Assembly: GCF_000342005.1 (NCBI RefSeq)
Contig: NZ_AOHO01000043.1
Location: 62,001 to 126,000 of the forward strand
Reading direction: 5' to 3'
Origin: Amycolatopsis decaplanina DSM 44594
GTDB lineage: Bacteria > Actinomycetota > Actinomycetes > Mycobacteriales > Pseudonocardiaceae
DNA: 64,000 nucleotides
Position 1 is the first letter of the stretch. Every line of letters begins with the position of its first letter. Positions 57,610 through 64,000 of the stretch are shown piece by piece. Made by a program: the position numbers and the translations under genes. The notes below the pieces were generated by a model that saw only the letters and a list, made by a program, of their open reading frames with translations, did not search any database and was not told where the DNA came from.

Positions 57610-59475
57610 ATGGACAACTCGTGGACGCTGATGAACTCGGCGATGAAGTCGGCCGACGTTCCGAAGGGGCTGCACAAGGGCACGCTCCGCCGCGTCGCAC
57701 GGTTCGCCAGGCCGCACTGGCGAAGGTTGCTGATATTCCTGGTGCTCACCGTCGTCTCGGCGGTGCTGGCGGTGAGCACGCCGGTGCTGGCCGGGAAAGT
57801 GGTCGACGCGATCGTCGGCGGGCACGACGTCTCGCTGGTGGTGTGGCTCGCCGTGGTGATCGCGGCGCTGGCGTTGATCGACGCCGGACTCGGGCTGGCC
57901 GAACGGGCGCAGTCGTCGAGGATCGGTGAGGGGATCATCCTCGACCTGCGGCTCGCGGTGTACCGCCACGTGCAGCGGATGCCGGTCGCGTTCTTCACGC
58001 GCACCCGCACCGGCGCGCTGGTGAGCAGGCTCAACAACGACGTCATCGGCGCGCAGCGCACGTTCACCGCGACACTGTCCGGTCTGGTCACCAACGTGAT
58101 CCAGCTCGTGCTGTCGCTGGTGGTGATGGTGACACTGTCCTGGCAGGTCACCCTGCTGGCGCTGGTCCTGCTGCCGGTGTTCGTCCTGCCGACGCGGCGG
58201 CTCGGACGGCGGATGGCCGGGTTGCAGCGGGAGGCGGGCCAGCTCAACGCGTCGATGACCACGCAGATGACCGAACGGTTCTCCGCGCCGGGCGCGACGC
58301 TGGTGAAGCTGTTCGGCGACCCGGAGCGCGAGGCGGGCGAGTTCGGCGCGCGGGCTGGGAGGGTGCGCGACATCGGGGTGCGGACGGCGATGCTGACGCG
58401 CTGGTTCCTCACCAGCCTGACCACCGTCTCCGCGCTCGCGCAGGCTCTGGTCTACGGGCTGGGCGGATACCTCGCGCTGACCGGGGCGCTCGCGCCGGGC
58501 ACCGTCGTGGCGCTGGCGTTGCTGCTGACCAGGCTGTACTCGCCGCTGACCGCGCTGGCGAACGTCCGGGTGGACGTGATGACCGCGCTCGTGTCGTTCG
58601 AGCGGGTCTTCGAGGTGCTCGACCTCAAGCCGATGATCGAAGAGAAGCCGGACCCGCGCCGCGTACCCGAAGGCCCGGTTTCGGTGGAGTTCTCCGATGT
58701 CCGGTTCGGTTACCCCGCGGCGGAACGGTATTCGCTGGCGTCACTGGAGGATGTGTCCACTTTGGATCACCGGGGTGGTGAGGAGGTGTTGCACGGCATC
58801 AGCTTCCGCGCCGAACCCGGACAGATGGTGGCGCTGGTCGGATCGTCGGGCGCGGGCAAGTCGACGATCGCCTCACTGCTTCCGCGTCTCTACGACGTCG
58901 ACGCCGGGTCGGTCCGGTTGTCCGATGTGGACGTTCGTGAGCTGGAATTCGCCTCGCTGCGGGAAACCGTCGGCGTGGTGACCCAGGACGGACACCTCTT
59001 CCACGACACGATCCGGGCGAACCTCGAGTACGCGCGGCCCGGGGTCACCGACGCCGAGATCTGGTCGGCGCTGGACCGCGCCCGGCTGGCCGAGCTGATC
59101 CGGGAGCTGCCGGACGGGCTGGAGACCGTGGTGGGGGAGCGGGGCTACCGGCTCTCCGGCGGGGAACGGCAGCGGCTGACCATCGCCCGGCTCCTGCTGG
59201 CGCAGCCGAGGGTCGTCGTCCTCGACGAGGCGACCGCGCATCTGGACTCGCAGTCCGAGGCGGCCGTGGGTGAGGCGCTGACCGACGCGCTGGACGGGCG
59301 TACCGCGCTGGTCATCGCGCACCGGTTGTCGACGGTCCGGGCGGCGGACCAGATCCTGGTGATCGAGCACGGGGAGATCGTCGAGCGAGGGACGCACGAG
59401 GAGCTCCTCGCGCGGGAAGGGCGCTACGCGGCGCTGTACCTGACGCAGTTCTCGGAGGAGCCCGCGGCCGCGTGA
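57610..59475 (+). CDS. ABC transporter, fused permease/ATPase (exporter)
   Basis: 621 residues. Six-helix transmembrane domain (~35-330) followed by an NBD: Walker A GSSGAGKST, Q-loop VTQDGHLFHDTI, signature LSGGERQRL, Walker B VVVLDEATAHLD, His-loop IAHRLS. A half-transporter acting as homodimer, MsbA/LmrA type; substrate could be lipid or drug. Monocistronic, ending in a 46-bp palindrome. Confidence 0.93.
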   Translation: MDNSWTLMNSAMKSADVPKGLHKGTLRRVARFARPHWRRLLIFLVLTVVSAVLAVSTPVLAGKVVDAIVGGHDVSLVVWLAVVIAALALIDAGLGLAERAQSSRIGEGIILDLRLAVYRHVQRMPVAFFTRTRTGALVSRLNNDVIGAQRTFTATLSGLVTNVIQLVLSLVVMVTLSWQVTLLALVLLPVFVLPTRRLGRRMAGLQREAGQLNASMTTQMTERFSAPGATLVKLFGDPEREAGEFGARAGRVRDIGVRTAMLTRWFLTSLTTVSALAQALVYGLGGYLALTGALAPGTVVALALLLTRLYSPLTALANVRVDVMTALVSFERVFEVLDLKPMIEEKPDPRRVPEGPVSVEFSDVRFGYPAAERYSLASLEDVSTLDHRGGEEVLHGISFRAEPGQMVALVGSSGAGKSTIASLLPRLYDVDAGSVRLSDVDVRELEFASLRETVGVVTQDGHLFHDTIRANLEYARPGVTDAEIWSALDRARLAELIRELPDGLETVVGERGYRLSGGERQRLTIARLLLAQPRVVVLDEATAHLDSQSEAAVGEALTDALDGRTALVIAHRLSTVRAADQILVIEHGEIVERGTHEELLAREGRYAALYLTQFSEEPAAA

Positions 59476-59483
59476 CCTGCGGC

Positions 59484-59529
59484 CTCGTGAGCGGTAAGGA
59501 CGGTTCTAACCGTCCTCACCACTCACGAG
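59484..59529. terminator. 46-bp palindrome, copy 3 (imperfect)
   Basis: The same sequence as copy 1, but with GAGCGG for GAGTGG on the left and CCTCACC for CCTTACC on the right, so two pairs are weakened. It stands between convergent genes. Confidence 0.8.
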
Positions 59530-59538
59530 GCCAGGTGG

Positions 59539-60267
59539 CTAGCGGAGGGCGGGGACCCGTGCGCCGTACTTGGCCAGCAGCGCGGCGTTGGCCTCGTCGC
59601 CACCGTCCACGTTGGAACTGCGCCACAGCGGGATGTCGACGCCCTGTGCCGCGCCGAGGTCCAGTACCTCCGCGAGCACGAGGTTCCACAGGAACGCGTT
59701 GATCACTGTGGACAGTGGCGCGGTCCGCGGCGCGTCCGGCGGGTAGCTCGAGTCTCCGGGACGGACGTGGGAGTCGAGCACGATGCTCGCCTCGTCGATC
59801 AGCGTCGTCGCCGCGCGCTTGGGCGCGGCGGCCACGGAAGCGGCCGAACTCACCGCGATGACCGACGCCCCGCGCTTCCGCGCCCCGGCGGCCAGTTCGA
59901 CCGGGTACGGGTTGACCCCCGAGGTCGAGAACACCACCAGCAGGTCGTCGGGCCCCGGCGCGCGCTCGGCCAGCACCTCTTCGGCCAGCCCGGAGCGGCG
60001 CTCGGTCTTGGTGCTGTGCTGCGCGCCGTGCAGCGGCAGCAGTTCGGGGTGGTAGACCGGGTACACGCAGGCGAGCCCGCCCGCGCGGTAGAAGGTCTCG
60101 GCGACCGCGGCCAGCGAATGACCGGCGCCGGCGGTGAACACCAGGGCGTCGGCCCGGATGACCTCCAGGATCAGCTCGGCCGACTTCCGGATCTGCTCCG
60201 CGTTACCCCGTTCGGCCTCCGCGAGCCGTTCGGCGACGTCTGCATAACGTTCGGTGGTGCTCACCAC
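59539..60267 (-). CDS. SIS-domain sugar-phosphate-binding protein (UPF0309-like)
   Basis: 242 residues. The SIS fold is seen in VFTAGAGHSLAAVAETFYRAGG, then VVFSTSGVNPYPVELAAGARKRGASVIAVSS and LSTVINAFLWNLVLAEVLD, as in phosphosugar isomerases and regulators such as the UPF0309 group. It likely binds an amino-sugar or hexose phosphate. GTG start (two consecutive GTG codons). The partner kinase or transporter is not adjacent. Confidence 0.88.
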   Translation of the reverse strand: MVSTTERYADVAERLAEAERGNAEQIRKSAELILEVIRADALVFTAGAGHSLAAVAETFYRAGGLACVYPVYHPELLPLHGAQHSTKTERRSGLAEEVLAERAPGPDDLLVVFSTSGVNPYPVELAAGARKRGASVIAVSSAASVAAAPKRAATTLIDEASIVLDSHVRPGDSSYPPDAPRTAPLSTVINAFLWNLVLAEVLDLGAAQGVDIPLWRSSNVDGGDEANAALLAKYGARVPALR

Positions 60268-60398
60268 ATCCGCCCTTCCGTCTGGGGATCAGCGACGAAT
60301 GTATCGCGTGGACCAATGGCCGGAGTGGAATACATGGGGTCATGATCGAGGTTGACCCGATCGCTGCGGCCGGGGTTTCGGAGACTGGAGGGTCCAGG

Positions 60399-61094
60399 GT
60401 GAGCGAGGCTGATCCCGCGGTGCGGACTTGGCGAGTACGTGGCCAGGTGAAAGCCGTGGTGCTGGTACTGCACGGCGGAGCGGAGCACAGTCATGCCCGC
60501 GTGGCGCCGTGGCGGCTGGCGTACCAGCGGATGGTGCCGCTGGCGAAGGACGTCCACCGCGCGGGCCGGGAGCACGGGGCCGAGGTGCGGCTCCTGCGCA
60601 ACCGGGTCTACGGCTGGAACGACCACGGCACCGACGCGCTCGCCGACGCGCGCTGGGCACTGGAACGCATCCGCGAAGACCATCCGGGAGCGCCGGTGGT
60701 ACTCGTCGGCCATTCGATGGGAGGACGGGTCGCCCTGCGCGTCGCCGACGATCCGGCTGTCATCGGCGTCTGCGCGCTGGCACCGTGGACACCACCGGGT
60801 GAACCCATCGGCGCCGTCGGCGGTCGCGCCGTGCTCATCGCTCACGGGACCAAGGACCGGATGACCGATCCGGTGGCGTCACACGCTTTCGCCGAACGTG
60901 CCGAAAAGGTGACATCGCGGTCGGCGCGGTTTGAAATAGGCGGCGAAGGGCACGCGATGCTACGAAGGTCTCGCGTCTGGAACCGTCTCGTACGGGCTTT
61001 CACACTCGAGCTGATCGAAGCCGGGGGAACAGACGAAACGCTGAGCGGGGCCTGGGGCAGGCCGAGCTCTGAGCGGCTGCGGATCCCGGTCTGA
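60399..61094 (+). CDS. Alpha/beta hydrolase
   Basis: 231 residues. VVLVLHGGAEH oxyanion loop, nucleophile elbow GHSMGG, acid in AHGTKDRMTDP and catalytic His in GEGHAML: a complete triad of the serine hydrolase fold. GTG start with GGAGGG six bases upstream; an ATG at 60342 without a ribosome-binding site is less likely. Substrate unknown; close to a lipid-modifying methyltransferase downstream (21 bases). Confidence 0.87.
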   Translation: MSEADPAVRTWRVRGQVKAVVLVLHGGAEHSHARVAPWRLAYQRMVPLAKDVHRAGREHGAEVRLLRNRVYGWNDHGTDALADARWALERIREDHPGAPVVLVGHSMGGRVALRVADDPAVIGVCALAPWTPPGEPIGAVGGRAVLIAHGTKDRMTDPVASHAFAERAEKVTSRSARFEIGGEGHAMLRRSRVWNRLVRAFTLELIEAGGTDETLSGAWGRPSSERLRIPV

Positions 61095-61114
61095 CCGGGC
61101 AGGAGGGAGTACTC

Positions 61115-62377
61115 ATGTCCACATCGAGCGTCGACCGGGCGGCAGGTTCGTCCGGCCTGCCCAGCCCTGACGAAACCCTGTGGCCGGGGCTGGCCACCCC
61201 GCCGCATTCCCCGTTCCGGGCGCGGATCGCCGAGCAGTTGTTCCGGCAGGCGGTGCGCCCGCTGAACGTCCGCGTGCGCATGCCCGACGGCTCACACCTG
61301 GGCGCGGGCGGCCCGGACGCGCCCGAGATGCGGCTCAACCGCCCCGCCGCCTTCTTCCACCGCCTCGGCGTGGACGCGAAGATCGGCTTCGGCGAGGCCT
61401 ACATGGTCGGCGACTGGACGAGCGACGCGCTCGCCGAAGTGCTGACCCCGTTCGCGGAGCGGATGGCGACGCTCATCCCGCCACTGCTGCAACGGTTCCG
61501 CCGCTTCGTCGACCGCGGCCACCCCGCGGACGAGGAGAACACCATCGAGGGTGCGCGGGCGAACATCCACCGCCATTACGACCTGTCCAACGATCTGTTC
61601 GGCGCGTTCCTGGACCCCTCGATGATGTACTCGTCGGCGTTGTTCGGCCCGGACGACGACCTCACCGCCGCCCAGCACCGCAAGATCGACAGCGTCCTCG
61701 ACTACGCCGGAGTCCGCGAAGGCAGCACGGTGCTCGAGATCGGCACCGGCTGGGGTGAACTCTCCATCCGGGCGGCCGCGCGGGGTGCCGAGGTCACGTC
61801 GCTGACCATTTCCGAGGAGCAGGCGAAGCTGGCGACCGAGCGCATCGCGGCGGCGGGCTTCGCCGATCGCGTCGACGTCCGGCTGTGCGATTACCGCGAC
61901 TCCACCGGCGAGTACGACGCCGTGGTCAGCGTCGAGATGATCGAGGCTGTCGGCGAGTCGTACTGGCCCACGTTCTTCGAGACCATCGGGAAGCGGCTGA
62001 AGCCGGGCGGACGGTTCGGGCTCCAGGCCATCACCATGGACCACGAACGGATGCTCGCCGCTGCCCGGTCGTACACCTGGGTGCACAAGTACATCTTCCC
62101 CGGTGGGCTCATCCCGTCCACGACGTCGGTCGAGCAGGGCATGCTGGCGCACACGAGGCTGAAACTGGAGGGGGTCCGCGAGTTCGGCCAGGACTACGCG
62201 CGCACGCTGCGGCTGTGGCGGGAGAGGTTCACCCAGCAGTGGGACGAAATCACCGAACTGGGCTTCGACGATGTCTTCAAACGGATGTGGGAGTTCTACC
62301 TGGCGTACTCGGAAGCGGGGTTCCGTTCGGGGTATCTCAAGGTCCACCAGTTCGGATTCGCCGAAAACGGACGGTAA
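61115..62377 (+). CDS. Cyclopropane-fatty-acyl-phospholipid synthase family methyltransferase
   Basis: 420 residues. N-terminal ~120-residue domain (GFGEAYMVGDWTSDALAEVLT), then SAM-binding domain with IHRHYDLSNDLFGAFLDPSMMYSSALF, VLEIGTGWGELSIRAA, FETIGKRLKPGGRFGLQAITMD and YIFPGGLIPS. It adds a methylene or methyl across double bonds of membrane lipids using S-adenosylmethionine. The desaturase at ~19 kb could supply unsaturated substrate. GGAGGGAG stands before the ATG; likely co-transcribed with the hydrolase. Confidence 0.93.
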   Translation: MSTSSVDRAAGSSGLPSPDETLWPGLATPPHSPFRARIAEQLFRQAVRPLNVRVRMPDGSHLGAGGPDAPEMRLNRPAAFFHRLGVDAKIGFGEAYMVGDWTSDALAEVLTPFAERMATLIPPLLQRFRRFVDRGHPADEENTIEGARANIHRHYDLSNDLFGAFLDPSMMYSSALFGPDDDLTAAQHRKIDSVLDYAGVREGSTVLEIGTGWGELSIRAAARGAEVTSLTISEEQAKLATERIAAAGFADRVDVRLCDYRDSTGEYDAVVSVEMIEAVGESYWPTFFETIGKRLKPGGRFGLQAITMDHERMLAAARSYTWVHKYIFPGGLIPSTTSVEQGMLAHTRLKLEGVREFGQDYARTLRLWRERFTQQWDEITELGFDDVFKRMWEFYLAYSEAGFRSGYLKVHQFGFAENGR

Positions 62378-62471
62378 GCACCACCCAACCGATGCGGGGT
62401 GCCGTACGTCCTTCACCTAGGGTCTGCGGTTGACTGGGCCCCACACGCGAGATCGGGACGGGTGATTCGGC

Positions 62472-63671
62472 ATGACGTATGGAGGCGACGACCGAGGGCG
62501 ACGGATGCCGCCGTCCGGCCGCCCCCGGCGGCATCAGCCCGCGCAGATGATGCCGCTGCCGGGCCGGGGGAGCAGCCCGTACGACGAGCGGACGAGGCCC
62601 ATGGGGCACGGAGGACAGGAGCGTCCCGCGGGTCCGCCACCGCGCCGTCCAGGCCCGCCGCAGCCCCCTCCTGGCCGCCCGGCCGACGACGCCGCGAGGC
62701 CGCCGCGGCGGCGTAAGCGCTGGGGCTTCGGCAAGGTGCTGCTCACCCTGCTGACCGTGTTCGTGGTGTTCCTCGCCGGCGTGTGGGTGTACCTGGAGTT
62801 CTCCATCAACCGCGTCGACGCGCTGGCCGACTACTCCGGCCGCCCCGTCGCGGCCGAGGGCACCAACTGGCTGATCGTGGGCTCCGACAGCCGGGACGGG
62901 CTGACGCCGGAAGAGCAGGAGAAGCTGGTCACCGGTGACTCCAAGGCCGCCGGCGGCGGCAAGCGGACCGACACCATCATGATCGCGCACGTCCCGGACA
63001 ACAGCACCAAGCCGACGCTGTTGAGCCTCCCGCGCGACTCGCAGGTGAGCATCCCGGGGCACGGCAAGAACAAGATCAACGCCGCGTTTTCGATCGGCGG
63101 CCCGACGCTGCTCGCGCAGACCGTCGAAGGGGCCACCGGTCTGCGCATCGACCACTACGCCGAGATCGGCTTCGGCGGGTTCGCGAAGATCGTCGACGCG
63201 ATCGGCGGGGTCCACATGTGCGTCGAGAAGCCGATGGAGGACACGCTCACCGGGATCAAGATCCCCGCGGGCTGCCAGGACCTCCAGGGCCCGCAGGCGC
63301 TCGGGTTCGTCCGGATGCGGCACAGCGAGGCCACCCCGCGTTCGGACCTCGACCGCGTCGCCAACCAGCGGAAGTTCATCGGCGCGCTGGTCAGCGAGAT
63401 CGGCAGCCCCGGCACCCTGCTGAACCCGTTCTCGCTGTTCCCGTTGCTGTCGACCGCGCCCGACGCGCTGACGATGGATTCCGGCGACCACGTGCACAAC
63501 CTGGTCGGGCTGGCGCTGGCGATGCGCGGGATCTCGTCGGGCGGCGTCGTCACCACGACGGTTCCGGTGACCAACGGTTCGGCGGAGAACTGGGACAAGA
63601 CGAAGTCGAAGCTGCTCTTCGACGCGCTGAAGAACGACACGGAGATCCCGGACAGCGCGATCCTGACCTAA
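62472..63671 (+). CDS. LytR-CpsA-Psr (LCP) family protein
   Basis: 399 residues. Pro/Arg-rich cytoplasmic N-terminus (~1-82), one membrane helix (~86-107) and an extracellular LCP domain: WLIVGSDSRDGL, RTDTIMIAHV, SLPRDSQVSIPG, KINAAFSIGGPTLLAQTVEGATGL, GFVRMRHSEATPRSDLDRVANQRKFI. LCP enzymes attach polyprenyl-linked polymers (arabinogalactan, teichoic acid-like) to peptidoglycan. Monocistronic, ended by a 46-bp palindrome. Confidence 0.94.
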   Translation: MTYGGDDRGRRMPPSGRPRRHQPAQMMPLPGRGSSPYDERTRPMGHGGQERPAGPPPRRPGPPQPPPGRPADDAARPPRRRKRWGFGKVLLTLLTVFVVFLAGVWVYLEFSINRVDALADYSGRPVAAEGTNWLIVGSDSRDGLTPEEQEKLVTGDSKAAGGGKRTDTIMIAHVPDNSTKPTLLSLPRDSQVSIPGHGKNKINAAFSIGGPTLLAQTVEGATGLRIDHYAEIGFGGFAKIVDAIGGVHMCVEKPMEDTLTGIKIPAGCQDLQGPQALGFVRMRHSEATPRSDLDRVANQRKFIGALVSEIGSPGTLLNPFSLFPLLSTAPDALTMDSGDHVHNLVGLALAMRGISSGGVVTTTVPVTNGSAENWDKTKSKLLFDALKNDTEIPDSAILT

Positions 63672-63674
63672 GAG

Positions 63675-63720
63675 CTCGTGAGTGGTAAGGACGGTTCTAA
63701 CCGTCCTTACCACTCACGAG
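63675..63720. terminator. 46-bp palindrome, copy 4
   Basis: A perfect copy with 22-base arms and CT centre, three bases after the LCP stop. Its last bases CACGAG join the following GAG to make a GAGGAG ribosome-binding site for the next gene. Confidence 0.85.
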
Positions 63721-63727
63721 GAGTCTG

Positions 63728-64000
63728 ATGGAAGCGCCCGCCGAAACCCTCGCCGACGAAGTCGTCACGCTGCGCCGCTGGAGGCCGGAGCAGCTCGAAA
63801 CCCTCGCCGCCGTAGCGGGGGACTCCGCCGGGCATCTCGGCGCCTGGATGATCTGGGCCACTGATGGTTACGGCCGCCGGGAAGCCGCCGAATTCCTCGA
63901 GTACACCGCGAAGAACTGGGCCGAGGGCAAGACTTACGACTTCGCGATCTTCGCCGGGGACGAAGTCGTCGGCGGTACGGGCATGATCACGCATCCGGAC
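63728..64000 (+). CDS. GNAT-family acetyltransferase, N-terminal part
   Basis: The first 91 codons of a gene cut by the right edge. The sequence MEAPAETLADEVVTLRRWRPEQLETLAAV ... HLGAWMIWATDGYGRREAAEFLEYTAKNWAEGKTYDFAIFAGDEVVGGTGMI is a RimJ/RimL-type acetyltransferase opening. GAGGAG, formed partly by the upstream palindrome, is four bases before the ATG. Confidence 0.85.
   Translation, partial: MEAPAETLADEVVTLRRWRPEQLETLAAVAGDSAGHLGAWMIWATDGYGRREAAEFLEYTAKNWAEGKTYDFAIFAGDEVVGGTGMITHPD

Overview
The window is about 64 kb of high-GC actinobacterial chromosome. The gene content and order point to a member of the Pseudonocardiaceae, most likely Amycolatopsis or a close relative. The reasons are: the order tpiA-secG-rbpA // tkt-tal-zwf-opcA-pgl // ctaB ... 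qor ... ctaA, ABC pair, mptB // sufR-sufBDCSU-sufT, which matches the mycobacterial Rv1438-Rv1466 backbone as I remember it; frequent GTG starts; 4-base start/stop overlaps; and many perfect intergenic palindromes. The genus is an inference. No tRNA, rRNA, CRISPR, transposase or integrase was seen.

Layout. 1-11 kb: the end of triosephosphate isomerase, secG, the RNA polymerase-binding protein RbpA, an orphan histidine kinase, then a tightly overlapping minus-strand central-carbon operon tkt-tal-pgi-zwf-opcA-pgl. 11-19 kb: heme O synthase (ctaB), a HelD/HelR-type RNA polymerase-recycling ATPase, a lower-GC patch with a small secreted cysteine protein and a second degraded copy of the helD 3' end, an FKBP lipoprotein, an acetyltransferase, a quinone oxidoreductase and an ATP-grasp pair. 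19-25 kb: a fatty-acid desaturase, heme A synthase, an ABC-2 exporter pair and an MptB-type mannosyltransferase. 24.5-31 kb: the SUF iron-sulfur operon with its repressor SufR. 31-38 kb: a YnfA protein, a signal-peptidase-like protein lacking the catalytic serine, an ABC1/AarF kinase, an MFS exporter with a divergent TetR regulator, and a NarL-type two-component pair. 38-45.5 kb: sulfate activation (cysD, cysNC) beside an NTF2-like gene, an IclR regulator and a DUF1214-SDR-sulfotransferase operon; two KstR-like palindromes lie in this stretch. 45.5-64 kb: an EAL-CBS-GGDEF protein, lycopene cyclase, dGTPase, a large secreted S8 protease, an acVLRF1-type ribosome-rescue factor, an antibiotic-resistance-type ABC-F protein with an apparent attenuator leader, a small HTH protein, a GT87-like membrane protein, an ABC exporter, a SIS protein, a hydrolase, a cyclopropane-fatty-acid synthase, an LCP protein and a partial acetyltransferase.

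Working together: the carbon operon feeds NADPH and pentoses; ctaB and ctaA make heme A for the terminal oxidase; the SUF genes form a complete Fe-S assembly line under a SufR-type site; cysD/cysNC make PAPS, the sulfo donor needed by the sulfotransferase encoded 4 kb away. The most unusual items are the helD 3'-end duplication with its cargo gene, the leader-peptide/hairpin region before the ABC-F gene, the Ser-to-Gly change in the S26 protein, the KstR-like sites on a sulfotransferase operon, and several repeat families: 46-bp terminator palindromes, a 22-bp CGCAA...TTGCG unit, and an 11-bp TCCR-N3-TGGA motif inside genes.
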